From: Apophysomyces variabilis
Taxonomy: Eukaryota; Mucoromycota; Mucoromycetes; Mucorales; Mucoraceae
Assembly: GCA_002749535.1 (NCBI GenBank)
Contig: MZZL01000393.1
Location: 930,739 to 994,738 of the forward strand
DNA length: 64,000 nt
Direction: 5' to 3'
Below, piece by piece: positions 1 to 11,414 of the stretch (its first letter is position 1; every line of letters starts with the position of its first letter). The notes beneath the pieces were generated by a model. That model saw only the letters and a program-made list of their open reading frames with translations. It was not told the DNA's origin and did not search any database. A program made the position numbers and the translations under genes.

Positions 1-2311
1 TCAGACAAATTGCAGGGTAAGTCACACATGCCCGAATCCGGCCGAACTGGGCTGTGTTGCTTTGCAGTACTGATTTTTCCCGAGGACAATCAATGTGCTG
101 GTTCAGGATGGGTTCACTTGCGTTCCGTGAACTTTGTACAGCTTGACGATTGTTCAAGCTATCCTGCTCGTTTTTCCTTTTTCTTTTTCGGCAACTTCGC
201 TTCGTATGCTTTCTTCGACGGTGATCATACGTTTTTCACCATTAATAAGTATGTTGCATCTGCCAGTGTGATAAAATTTGAAAAGTGCTGCATGGTGTAA
301 AAAGAAAGTAGTGTAAGTATTGGCGTACTAATCATAGCTATTTTAACAGTTGGAAAATTGGGATTAGATCTCTTGGGTCCATAATTGCTGTTCTTCTTTG
401 CTCAACTCCTTATTTCTCCGTGTGGATCCGGTCAAAGCATAATATTCTGCCGTTGAGTACCGGTGGACCTCGTGCTGAATTTTTCCATGTCCACAAGACG
501 CCGTAAACGAATGACTGATTCTAGAATTTACTGCAATGGGTCAAAATATATTCTTCAATTTCCTCGCTATTGAAGTCTTTAATCCGTAGACCCTTGGTTG
601 TCTCATTTTTTGGACGTCTTGTTCTGCAAAATTGCAAGGGCATAAAGAACCCATCCGACATACCTTGGTTACGAAACATTTGCTTGACGTCCATTTCATG
701 TATATTGCCAATAATAAGATCAACAAGTCTATAACAGATCGTATCTTACCTTATGGAGCCATATTTATCCAGGTCAAAGCATTCATTGAATGAATTGAGA
801 TTATCTTCGTAACCGTTGCCAAATGTAAGCTAATAGATGATAAAGACGAAAGTGCCTTGGCATTGACAATGATAATCATTCATCTAAATGGTGGTAATGG
901 CGATAAAGAGAATAGCTTTGGTAATAATCATTTTGCTTGTTTCTTTGATCGTTCACCACCTTGTGCAAGAACATTAAGAGTGCTGGCCGTCTCTGCTTCA
1001 CAATGGTCAAGAGTATATCATTCAAATATATAACGATGGGTGGGAATAAGCTTTCCAGGTGACGCTGATAGCGCAGCCGGGCCGTATGGCCGAGGAACAG
1101 GTTATTAACCGTGTTAGATGTATTATCATCTTGTCTTATATGGCCTGAAGGCAACTCAAGAGGATTGGAACTTGTTTTTATTTTCTGAGCTATAGATTGT
1201 GATCAGTTCCGGGAAGAGTTTTGGCATCGATTTTCACCAGAGGTGCCTTTAGTTTCGGGAAGTCACTGTAATAAGATGAATTAATTAAGCATGCATAGCT
1301 GGTTTAATTAGAGCGACGGTTGGCGGGTCGACGGAAGGGAAAACTCGGGTAAACATTATTTACCCACGCTTCGGATGCAAATGCTCAACGTTTCTTCTTC
1401 TGCAATTTGCATTTACAGCAAGTCTGCAAAGCTAAACTTAAGCTCTGTTATAGTTTTCAAATCCATGTCAACGTAGGGCAAATGGACATAACCCACACAT
1501 TTCATACGTGGTAATTGTGTACATAGACCTTTAAGTTATTTCTATTTCATCGGAAAAAGGTTGTCCTGGAGGATTTGGATTCTGTGGCTGACAAACGTGA
1601 CCAATGCGGGATGCAAGTGAGATAGACAGATAGATATCGATTGTCATTGTCCACTAAAACCACTTTATAACTGTGTCTTAAGGACATGCTTATTATATTG
1701 GTCTAATATTTGTCTTTATGCCACCGATATTCTGTCTTATTCTTGTCTGTTAAAGTTCCATCAAGCTCATATTTAAAAGAAATATTCGATTGGTTAAAAG
1801 AAAAATGCATAAGGAGAAGGAGCTATTGACCTGATGGTTGTACTATCTATCAATGAATTTTACCTATTATGAATGTTTACTAACAGAATAACTAGCTTAC
1901 TGAACGAGAAGACAAACCCAATGATTCATGAACAATCTTCTATGAGTGATCCGTTTGCGTGAGAATGCACACTATGCCAAAACTCCGCTCTGTACCCCCC
2001 AACTTTTTCTGTCCCCGGCAGGATGACTTTCCTTCTGTCTCCTACCCTTCATATGAAACGGGCGCACACTGTTCCTGTTCACAGTGAAACAGGGATAAAA
2101 AGGCCTATGCGGAGTTGATGAGTGGGAACGACGGAATGTTCTGCCTTAGTACTCGGTCGTCAGGGAAGCAAGTCACGACACTCTCGACCCAAAAAAAAAA
2201 AGAGGTTGTGTCTCCTCCCTTTGTTCTTGTAACTTTCATCCTTTAACTCTTGTCGCTCATTTCAGAAACCAATACGCATTGGGTGTAATTGGGTTTTTCC
2301 CCCTTTAACGC
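1..2311. other. Upstream region with no gene I can support
   Basis: No recognisable protein family was found on either strand. A minus-strand open frame of 92 codons (876-1154) reads like protein in its middle, but I cannot connect it to start, splice or family signals, so it is only a possible gene relic. A short inverted repeat, GGGTAAA at 1347-1353 and TTTACCC at 1359-1365, lies in the middle. The last few hundred bases should contain the promoter of the WD40 gene that starts at 2312. Confidence 0.4.
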
Positions 2312-4939
2312 ATGGACGCTCACTTTCATTCGGTAAGTCCCTGCAGTAGCTGGCATACATAGCATAAACTTGTAGACTGATTATGCAACTTACTGTATCC
2401 TAGACTTTGGCATCACACGGTTTGTCACAAAGCTACGCCCGTCCCTTTACAAATACCCAACAGTTTAGCAAGCTTTTACCGCCACATCCTCCTACCAACA
2501 AAGCATTTAAGCGGACCGAATTTCGTACATCTGATGGTACCTACCGATTACTAAACGAGGTCTATCTGGAATCAATACCTCCGCACTACAATAGTGGCAC
2601 CCATGCATCTATCATCAACATCCAATATGGTCAACAACAGTTGCCTCTTCCTTCGAAAAAAACATCATCTACCTCTTCATCCATGTCTGAAACTTTAGCG
2701 ACAACAATATCTTCATCCGAGAAGGTCGATAACGGCGTAGCGGATTCATCAGAGGACGAACAAGGAATTGTATTTGGAAATAGTCATCATATTATTAAAT
2801 CGGCAGCATTACCTATCCCTAACTCATCGCGCTACCCCTCACAACGCTCAGTCGCGACATCTTCCTCGTCATCTAGTGTGGAACCCGGAATCCATGTTTC
2901 CACACCGACACCAAAATCATATCAGCTACAATCTTCCCCTAGCACAGCTAGTTTCCCTGCCAGCTTAAATTCGTCTACACATATTAACGGTTCCTTTGCA
3001 AGTACCCAGGAGCTACCAGGACTGACGGCACACACATTGTCACTTGAGAATGTACGGGAAGAAATGTCGTCGTCGTTCGGAGGAAGTAACAGTGTCGGGT
3101 CTTTGTCATCTTTATTCACAAGAACACATCGTCACCACTATCCTCGCAAACCAAAGAATAGCTTGACAAAGACCAACTCAAGTTTTGTTTTGCGGATTAT
3201 CACCCATGATCAACTTGCCAAGAAATTAGCATCCCGAACCAATGACGATGCGTTCCTTTTTTACAACGTTGGAACAAGTTTTGTGTGGATGGATGCCAGC
3301 AGCAAACCAAAGGTAGGGAAACAAAAAAATGAGAACGCGTCTTTCGTATCATTGTCTATAACGGTTAATTTATTCAGGAACCACTTTCACGGATTGTGTT
3401 TACTAAAGCATATATAACTTCTCACGATGTAAATATGACAACGCGCAGCAATGATCACTTGGACGTGGTTATTGGCTTCTCTACTGGGGATTGCGTCTGG
3501 TACGACCCAATGAGCAGCAAATATTTTCGGCTAAATAAATGCGTATGTGGTACACGATAAAACGTTTTGTATTCACAGTCATGTTTTAGGGTGTGATGAA
3601 TGACAGTGCAGTTACCATGGTAAAGTGGATACCCGGTTCAGAGGATCTTTTTATGGTGGCGTTCAGCGATGGCTCCATATTGATACTAGACAAGGAACGC
3701 GAAGATCAATCTTTCACACCTCCTCCTCCAGGATCATGGGGAGAGCAGCAGTGAGTATTATGTTACCTCTATTCCGACTAAGATTATTAAGAATTCCCTT
3801 TTAGATTTCAAAGCTATAGACCACATAAGAACTCAAAATACAACCCAGTCTCTCACTGGCGCATCAGTGAAAAAGGAGTGTCCGGTAAGTCAGAAGCAAT
3901 ATGCATTGGCATATATCTTAACACCCATTTGGGCTCAGCTTTTTCATTTTCCCCTGATGGCTGTCATGTTGCTATTGTGGGACAAGATGGTCTATTGCGT
4001 ATAATTGATTATAGAACCGAAAGGTACATGTACGATATAGTCATTGCAGAAAAGCTTATTGTTGATGTAGATTACAAGACGTATTTGGAAGCTATTATGG
4101 AAGAATTCAATGTGTTGCCTGGAGCCCGGACGGCCAATATATTCTGGTAAATCATGATACGGAGATATGTTGATCAACTAAATCACGGTTGTTAGACAGG
4201 CGGACAGGATGACCTAGTGTCTATATGGTCTTTTCCGGAAAAAAAAATTGTTGCACGCTGCCAAGGCCATAAATCTTGGGTAAGGCACTCTATACATGCT
4301 CGTTATAAAACGGGTTAACGAAGGATTCCTTAGGTAACAGGTGTTGCTTTTGATCCCTGGAGATGCGACGACAAAGTCATCCGATTTGGTAGCGTTGGAG
4401 ATGATTGCAAATTAATATTGTGGGACTTTTCTTACAGCGCTTTGCATCGACCTAAGCACGTAAGTGACAAAAGCGAAAACAAAGTGGAAGGTATTCATTT
4501 AGTATCAAAACAGAAGACACGCGGCATATCATCGTCAGCACAAAGCCCTATATCGCCTAGGTCGCCTAATGGCACAGAACACAGTAATGGCGAACGACAT
4601 CACGCTTTCCGTGATAACGTGCATCCTCTATCCTTGCCACCTCCGGCACCGTCAACAGGATCTCCGTCTCCATTTAGTCGCTTTCGTAAAGGTTCCCTGC
4701 GGTCGACAGGGCTCTTCAGCAATTCAGCACCGCAAGAACGATTCGAATCTTTGGATATCCCGAGACATGTACCGTTGCCTACGCTTCATCCCGTTGCTAG
4801 CAAAACCCAAGTACCCTTTTTACAACCTTCCACGGTGCAAATGGTGCATGCGGATCCATGCACCGATATCATTTTCCGAGAAGACTGCATCGTTACGGCA
4901 GATCGACGAGGACGTGTTCGCACATGGGGCCGGCCCTAA
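2312..4939 (+). CDS. creC: CreC/WDR20-like WD40-repeat protein
   Basis: Nine exons can be read: 2312-2332, 2404-3312, 3378-3542, 3590-3750, 3805-3884, 3939-4023, 4071-4146, 4196-4279 and 4334-4939, all with GT-AG introns and matching phases. The long N-terminal exon is Ser/Thr-rich and low complexity. WD40 repeats follow, with family blocks such as [55 protein letters not shown] and [14 protein letters not shown], and the protein ends in [14 protein letters not shown]. These blocks are typical of fungal CreC and animal WDR20. Proteins of this family bind and stabilise or activate a ubiquitin-specific protease (CreB in Aspergillus, USP12/46 in animals) and act in carbon catabolite repression in Aspergillus. 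The conserved [11 protein letters not shown] block fixes the 4147-4195 intron. The start ATG gives MDAHFHS before the first intron; an earlier start was not seen. Family assignment is strong; the role in this organism is inferred. Confidence 0.9.
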
Positions 4940-5257
4940 CAAAAAAAAGGAACAATTTATATAGAAATCATTGTTTTCCAGTTTAATGGATCATTGACAT
5001 GATCTGGAAATATATTGTTGATCTAACAGTTATTTAATCCGTTTATTAGTGGCAAAGGGGGGGGGAGTCAGGGAACGTTGTTAAACGGAAGGGAATAAGT
5101 GGATCCGACATATCCAATGAGCATTTAGATCGGTGACATGCCGCACACGCGATCACACGTTTTTTTAAAATAAAAAAATACAACAGGAACACAACTTGCG
5201 CACCTTGTTATCTTTTTCTTCCTTTTTCTTATTATTGCTATTTAAAGTGATTCCGTC

Positions 5258-5836
5258 ATGAAAGACTCCAAGGCTATGCAATCGATCACTTCTTCCAAAG
5301 ATCAGGCAGGCGAAACGACTGATACAAAAACAACAGAAAATTCGACTCCTCCTATTTCACCATTGACCGATTATTCCAAGCACAATGGGCCTCTCCCGCC
5401 AATTGAGTTACCATCCCCCGCATATATGTATTCTCCGCCATCACCATTTTGTATATCGGGACCTTGGCCATCAGCGAGCACCACAACGAGTAAACGCCGC
5501 CGAGCAAGTACAGCCGATGAACGTGAACAGATGCGGCGGTTATCACACAGTGCTATAGAAAAAAGACGAAGAGAACGGATCAATGATAAAATTGAACAGC
5601 TGAAACGATTGATACCATCCTGCACACCTTCTCCAGATGGTCCGATCTTGGCGTCCATGCACCAACCTATCCATAAGCTCTCCGTGCTGCAGGCAGCAAT
5701 TGATTATATACATCAACTGCACAAGCGTATTGAGGAAACAGATCCCAACCAGGTCAACACAGATCACAAATTGGTCCAGGCAATTTATCATGCGCGGCAC
5801 ATTCGACAAGTGAAAACACAGAACGAGTCAACGTGA
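5258..5836 (+). CDS. bHLH transcription factor
   Basis: This intronless gene encodes 192 residues. A Pro/Ser-rich N-terminal half is followed by a nuclear-type basic cluster (SKRRRAS, near residue 75) and a basic helix-loop-helix domain at about residues 92-158. The basic region reads RRLSHSAIEKRRRERINDKI and carries the His-Glu-Arg triad of class B bHLH factors, which bind the E-box CACGTG. The loop is long and Pro-rich, and helix 2 contains KLSVLQAAIDYIHQLHKRI. There is no clear leucine zipper after it. In yeast the related Ino2/Ino4 pair regulates phospholipid genes. Here the next gene, 182 bases downstream on the same strand, makes phosphatidylcholine precursors, so a regulatory link is attractive but only inferred. 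An USF-like identity is equally possible. Confidence 0.85.
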   Translation: MKDSKAMQSITSSKDQAGETTDTKTTENSTPPISPLTDYSKHNGPLPPIELPSPAYMYSPPSPFCISGPWPSASTTTSKRRRASTADEREQMRRLSHSAIEKRRRERINDKIEQLKRLIPSCTPSPDGPILASMHQPIHKLSVLQAAIDYIHQLHKRIEETDPNQVNTDHKLVQAIYHARHIRQVKTQNEST

Positions 5837-6018
5837 TTGAAAAAAAAGGCTTGACGGGACTTAAATCTGTTCCGTTCAATCAGACCCAGGTTATGGTTCG
5901 AGAGGACCTCTGCCCTTTTTTCCTTTTTCTTTTTCCTTCTTCTTCCGGTGTCTTTTTTTTTTTCCTCTTCTTCCTATATCTGTTAGATAGAAGAAAGTAC
6001 ATCAGTAATACCAGTGCT

Positions 6019-7436
6019 ATGCTGACTGAGTCGAATAAAACAAAGTCTATGAAGCGAAAGAGACAGAGTGTGGAGCCATCACAAGACACGCCTGAGCAAC
6101 CCCTTTCTCGTGATGCTTCGGGTAAGATGTCTCTATTGACTCTTTATCCTGTTCGATCTGAAACATTTCCCTTTTTTTTTTAGACGAGGATAATACAGAC
6201 GCATCACCGGCTTTACGCAATGACACCGAGACAGCAGCCACTGCGAAGCGATCTCTGAGTCCTTCGGAAATGGAGAAACAATATGGATTCAAAATTAACC
6301 CAGCAAGTGATTGGTTTCCAATACCATGACGCAAAAAAGAAAGAACCAGGAAACTAAATGAAAGTCTATATTGCGTCCTTTTTTTTCTTCTTTTAGCCAC
6401 CTGAGGGTCGACCCGTCCGAATTTATTGCGATGGCATTTACGACCTTTTCCATTTTGGGCACGCTAAGGCATTAGAACAGGCCAAGAAAGCTTTTCCCAA
6501 TGTGTATTTGTTGGTGGGAGGTAAAACATACGAGAATAAGCGAAAAAAAAAAAAGGAACTTAAGGGAAGTTACGTACCATGGCGATCTAAAACTCTCCTA
6601 GTTTGTAACGACCAGGAAACACATCGACGCAAAGGAAAGACGGTCATGACGGATCAAGAGCGCTATGAAGCTGTGCGACATTGTCGATGGGTGGACGAAG
6701 TTATCCAAGATGCTCCCTGGTTTGTCGATCAGGAATTTCTGGATCGTCACAAGATTGACTATGTTGCACATGATGCAGAGCCTTATCAGAGCCGCGAATC
6801 TGGCGATGTATATGCCTTCGTGAAAGATCAAGGTCGATTTTGGCCAACAGAACGCACGGAAGGCATCTCAACCTCAGATCTGATCACGCGTATCGTACGA
6901 GACTATGACGCCTATTTACGACGAAACCTGGAACGTGGCGTGAGTGCAAAAGAACTTAATATATCCTTTCTCAAGGTAAGTTATCACCTTCCTTTTTAAC
7001 GACTGAGCGTAAAGGATACTATGGATGATACGTTTTTGACTTTGAGCTTGTTAGGCACGGAGAATACAAACCAAAAAGTCGATCGAAGACTTGCGGAACA
7101 CAATTAAAAACTCGCTCCAGGATACCATGGCCCTTTGGGAAGACCGAAGTCGTGATTTGATTCGCGACTTTAGCGGATTGTTTGGCGCGGAAGACGTAGT
7201 GGTAAGATAAGATACGCAAGAAAAAATGGCAAAGTTCTTTGTTCTGTGATGACTCAAGGCATATAATTGCCCAGGATAAATTTTGGAAGCCACGCAAGAA
7301 GCGTAGTAAGTTGATGGCAACAGATAGCGCCAGTAGCAGTAGGGCACATTCAGAGGAGGAAGATGTCACCGGTAAGACGGATGGAGAGGAAGAGCATGAA
7401 GGGGACAGTAGGCAGCATAAACGGCAACGCTGCTAA
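6019..7436 (+). CDS. PCT1: Choline-phosphate (CTP:phosphocholine) cytidylyltransferase
   Basis: The enzyme makes CDP-choline from CTP and phosphocholine, the usual rate-limiting step of the Kennedy pathway to phosphatidylcholine. Exons are 6019-6121, 6184-6302, 6397-6520, 6602-6975, 7055-7201 and 7275-7436. The catalytic domain begins with [20 protein letters not shown], which holds the HxGH nucleotide-binding motif, and contains [15 protein letters not shown] and the family signature [12 protein letters not shown] Lys/Arg-rich helical stretch ([16 protein letters not shown] region) follows and fits the membrane-sensing amphipathic helix, then a charged tail. A polyadenylation-like AATAAA lies at 7446-7451. 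The intron 6303-6396 has no GT donor that keeps frame; a GC donor (CCA|GCAAGT) joins the exons exactly. N-terminal residues before the catalytic domain are Ser/Thr- and charge-rich as in fungal orthologues. Confidence 0.93.
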
Positions 7437-8445
7437 ATTTGTACCAATAAAGCTTTCATAAACCTCATCATCCTTGTAAGCGAACTACAACTCCAGCATA
7501 TAAAAATCTGATGGCTATATCCGTGTGGTATGCGAAGGCACGAAGGAAACTTTCCTTGGATAAATATTCCATGGCAATGCTATCAAAACTGCCAGTAAGT
7601 GCTGGCGATTGAATCGCGTGGATACAGCGTATAGATGGTAAAATTTCGACTATCCGCATCGCACCGCTCTTGTTCAGCCACCATATCTGCGTCCAACCCT
7701 TTTCGTTCTCGCTGGGAATGATAGTGTTTGATCTTGTTAAAGTTGGCAAACGTGAAGAGACCAAAGTAAAGATGACGGACTTCAATCCTTGAAGCTGCTT
7801 TCCCGCTCAAATAGGTTGAAGAATGACAGCCTTGGCATCGAACTCGACATCCGATATGCCGAACGCCTCATAGGAAGAAACTGAGGAGTACATAAAGAGT
7901 CAACAAAGCTGCATCACGTGATAAAGATAACAATGGCGTTCGTACGGAAATATGGGTAAACTGGTTATACGCAGGCAAATAGCCTTATCTCCATCCATCA
8001 TATACCCTAGCCCTATCAAATACTGCAATTCGTAACAATGGCTAAAGAAGCATAGATTAGAAAGATTTTTGTAGACATCGTGAAGTGCCTAATCTTGAAG
8101 TGAAGCAGACTATTGCTCGACTCACAAAATAAAAACTAGATGGCTTATAGTATTGGTGCATATCAAGGATATCGCGTCTATGCGACAAACAATGAAAAAC
8201 AAGGACCACGGAAGCGTTGGCTTGGATAGATCTCGCCATGTATAGTCATTCAACGGAATTTCAGTATTGGCTTCTTCATAAACAGCGGAACGGTCAGCAT
8301 GTTTACTCTGCAGGTACCTTTATCTTTCATATGAGACAAACAATGAAAGCAGGAATATAAAACCTTACAGATGCAATGTATATATATGTGCGTGCACATA
8401 TGGAACGCAGAGAGAGAAACTCTCCTTTACTTAAAGTTTTCGCTT
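7437..8445. other. Intergenic stretch with a possible minus-strand gene relic
   Basis: The minus strand between about 7583 and 7870 reads as protein-like sequence in two frames that seem to continue each other: a block ending AFGISDVEFDAKAVILQ and then a frame with HLYFGLFTFANFNK and NFTIYTLYPRDS. A stop codon and a frame change separate them, so this looks like a decayed gene. I do not recognise the family. The rest, up to the gene ending at 8446, shows nothing. Confidence 0.3.
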
Positions 8446-9249
8446 TTAGATCCTTGATGAGTCATCCTCCTCGTTGAACATAGTTTCTAATACATCTTCA
8501 TCTATCACATCTTCATCCTCATACATCTCATTATCATCTATTGTAAATGATTCAGGTTCTCCCCGCAGCGAAGTTCGGATGCTGGGTTCTGCGACTTGGT
8601 GTTTGAAGCCGTCTTCCCATGACTCTATCCTGTAATCAGATAAATTCCAGATATTGCACAAATCTTCAGTATTAAATCTGTTAGCCATTCTGCTTCCTTC
8701 CTCGACCATTTGTAATAGGATAGACAACTGATGTTGTTGGAGGGGGCATTCAAAAAGACGGAGGTCCGGTGACCAGTGAAACGTACTGAGACATTCGTTG
8801 AGCACGGTAACAAGGTCTAGATGAGTGCTGTAATAAGCGTCTGTTAAGAGGTCACTTGTGGCGCTACCCTCGTTTTCTCGGATATCCACAATAACAGTGT
8901 CCATCCACACAAACATCTGCTGAAGGTGCAGACCTAAATGGGAGGTTATATCCGACTGCAATAAGGTTGGTAAACTGGACAGGCTGTTTAGCATCTGGCG
9001 TAGTTCGTCAAGATGATAATATAGTTTGCGACCGGAAGATATCATATAGGGTCCATTGTAGGCATGGAATTTGGCCCAAAGGTACAAGAGAAGGAAAGGA
9101 TTTCGCCGTAAAGTTCTGGTAATTTTTTCGAACCGATTACACATTTCCATTGTAGTTGCGACACTGGCCATGTCGCTAGCCGGCAGTATTCCCTCAAACA
9201 AGTGCACGATCCGCTTTTTATCTGCCAATGACTTCAACACCTTTCCCAT
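8446..9249 (-). CDS. Hypothetical protein with acidic C-terminus
   Basis: A single uninterrupted frame of 267 codons starts with MGKVLKSLADKKRIV. The first 200 residues look alpha-helical and leucine-rich. The last 40 residues are strongly acidic (DDNEMYEDEDVIDEDVLETM), then end EEDDSSRI. There is no signal peptide, membrane segment, or catalytic motif that I recognise. Length without stops and balanced amino-acid composition support a real gene. The start was chosen as the first ATG of the frame. The start may lie further upstream if there is an unrecognised intron. Function is unknown. Confidence 0.6.
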   Translation of the reverse strand: MGKVLKSLADKKRIVHLFEGILPASDMASVATTMEMCNRFEKITRTLRRNPFLLLYLWAKFHAYNGPYMISSGRKLYYHLDELRQMLNSLSSLPTLLQSDITSHLGLHLQQMFVWMDTVIVDIRENEGSATSDLLTDAYYSTHLDLVTVLNECLSTFHWSPDLRLFECPLQQHQLSILLQMVEEGSRMANRFNTEDLCNIWNLSDYRIESWEDGFKHQVAEPSIRTSLRGEPESFTIDDNEMYEDEDVIDEDVLETMFNEEDDSSRI

Positions 9250-10280
9250 ACTATAAATTATGTTCGGTCTTGGATGAATAAGTGTTTACTCGCTGCGGAT
9301 TTCCGATACGATGTATTTTATATCTGAGAAAAACGGAAAGCCTTCTTTGTGTGGCTGCGCATATGGAAACCTTATTTTATGTGTCACACCATTCATACAG
9401 GCCCTGTGGCACGGGGAAAGCAAAGAAAACACTGCTCATAGAACCATTTAGCCCACTTTATCTAACGGTTATGAATGGATAGTATCCAAATGCCGCATTC
9501 CCTTTTTCACGCCAAGAAAATTTATACCGTCAACGGATGTGGCACTTACTCTCTCCTGTGGCACAAAAACAGATGCTTAGCCTTTCAACCTTGGGTAGAA
9601 TTCTTACCCTCCGACTATGGATTATGTAGGATTCTGCGCTACTCGAAAACTACTTTTGCGTTAGCACACAGTAAATCTTTATGCCGATTGAGGAAAGGGC
9701 TTTTGCTCCAGTTAAAGTGCCGCCGTTAGTCCATCGATATGCGACGGAAAGATCGAACTGTAACTCTGCTTAACGAAACTATCCAGTACAACGATACAAT
9801 ACGATATAGCATGAGACGACTCTTAGTGAATAAGACGCCACATTCGCATCTTTATTCTCCTTTCTATCTGTCTTTTCTGCAGGTCCAATTACGTAATTTA
9901 TTCATACCTTCCCCCCTTTGTCTGATGTATGACAACAATTACTTGATAAGTCCAAGTACATAGGCATGGAAAGGTTTATTTAACCTCATGATTCCAGTAT
10001 GTCTGCCAAAGCAGACTTTTAAGCATGAACTCAGGAAAGCATTAAATGGCATCTTGTACTCTCAGTAAAGGTAACTTTTTGGAACAACAGTTTTTTATCC
10101 AGTAATGTTGTTTCTATCGGAAGATGCACAACGCGTTGAACAAAATATATACACAGGGCATTTCTGAGCACAAGAATTCAGTAAAACAAGGTGTAGCAAT
10201 GGGTATGGCGATGCTGTCAACATAACCGTGTGATTTCAGGACACAATAGGCATTCACCAGCCCCTTTCACTATTGGAAGT
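9250..10280. other. Intergenic, nothing recognised
   Basis: Several short open frames occur on both strands but none shows a family motif or extends across plausible splice sites. The first part is the probable promoter region of the minus-strand gene that starts at 9249. Confidence 0.4.
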
Positions 10281-10416
10281 GGTTCCTGATGTACTGCTTT
10301 CCATTAAGTAAAGAAATAGTACATCAGGAACCAAAGTTTCCGAGTCCGCTGCAGAATGTAACGTTGGTTCCCAATGGTCTATTTTATACTTTATAGAAAA
10401 TAGTACATCAGGAACC
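10281..10416. repeat. Short triplicated 15-mer, one copy inverted
   Basis: GGTTCCTGATGTACT occurs at 10281-10295, and its reverse complement AGTACATCAGGAACC occurs at 10318-10332 and again at 10402-10416. The two latter copies share a longer identical core, AAATAGTACATCAGGAACCA. The first and second copies could form a hairpin with a 22-base loop. This may be a remnant of a small transposon end or a cluster of protein-binding sites; the sequence alone cannot decide. Confidence 0.6.
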
Positions 10417-10929
10417 AGAAATAGCAAAATAGGCACTGATGGAGACTAGAAGGAGCCCATATTTTCTATAGTGTCTCGCATATATTGCTTGTCTCTTTCC
10501 ATTCTCAGTTATGACCCTACACTCTTGTTTTTTCTCACTGCATATAAATTACACTAATAATAGATTGTCTGAATCAGTTGTAGGCAGAAATTATATTCTC
10601 TATCTGACCTTCTTTGTGTTCTCTTTTCTTTTACAATATTGTTGCAAAGATATCATAACGGGAAATTGTATGACTAGAAATCTATAGGTTTTGACCGGAT
10701 ATCTCCATGACTAGACATCCGTCAGTTATTACAGTCAACTTTTCCTTTTAACAAAGAATAATCAATCGCGGTAGATGTTGTTGATAATGATCATTATATA
10801 TATAGCAAACAAAGAAGAGACTCCTTTTATAACTTTGTTTTTATTTAGGCTCCAGCCTTTTTCCACTCGGGTTAGACAGGATCTTCATAAATCCGATAGG
10901 TTGACACCTTAAACCTTATTTTAGTGTCT
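10417..10929. other. AT-rich intergenic, nothing recognised
   Basis: No open frame of note and no repeat was seen before the target-site copy of the transposon that begins at 10939. Confidence 0.4.
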
Positions 10930-11414
10930 TTGTTGGAAGGGATTTACCTCGGGTGCTCCCCTCTGACACTCCTCCCCCAAATTATTTGAGCGCCGTTATC
11001 ATAAACTAGACGCCGTTTGTCATATTGGCTAGTAACAATATCAAGAAAAGAGCGGAGGAACAAACTATAGGTAGCATCTCAGCAACTGATGGAGCGCCCG
11101 AGAGCTCATTTGGTTATACAAAATGCAAATGCTAAGGATCATGATGGAATAACAAATAAAAAGTCTTATTGAATTAATAACATTGCATCAAAGAAATGAC
11201 AATGGTACATATGGAAAGTACAGGTAGAAATGATAACGAAGGTACCTTCAGGGGCACTCCCTCTGCGATCAGTTGCTGTGACGCTACTTGCGTTTTATTC
11301 TGGCACTTCTCTCCTAGTATTCTCACTGAATAGCATGTCAAAGACGTTTTATTTTATCATAACGGCGCTGAAATATGTTGGGGAGTAATGCCCGAGGTAA
11401 TTACCTTGTTGGAA
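10930..11414. mobile_element. Non-autonomous DNA transposon with TIRs and 9-bp target duplication
   Basis: The element occupies 10939-11405. Its ends are imperfect terminal inverted repeats of roughly 70-85 bp. The left arm reads GGGATTTACCTCGGG and further in GAGCGCCGTTATCATAAA. The right arm, read on the opposite strand, gives GGTAATTACCTCGGG and CAGCGCCGTTATGATAAA. Both ends are flanked by the same 9-mer TTGTTGGAA (10930-10938 and 11406-11414), which looks like the target-site duplication. The interior has no coding capacity. Long TIRs with a 9-bp duplication are typical of Mutator-like elements, so this is probably a MULE-derived MITE. The superfamily is an inference. Confidence 0.75.

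Noticed and set aside
1347..1365. GGGTAAA/TTTACCC inverted repeat as a transposon end
   Set aside because: Only 7 bp pair, and no partner end or target duplication was found nearby.
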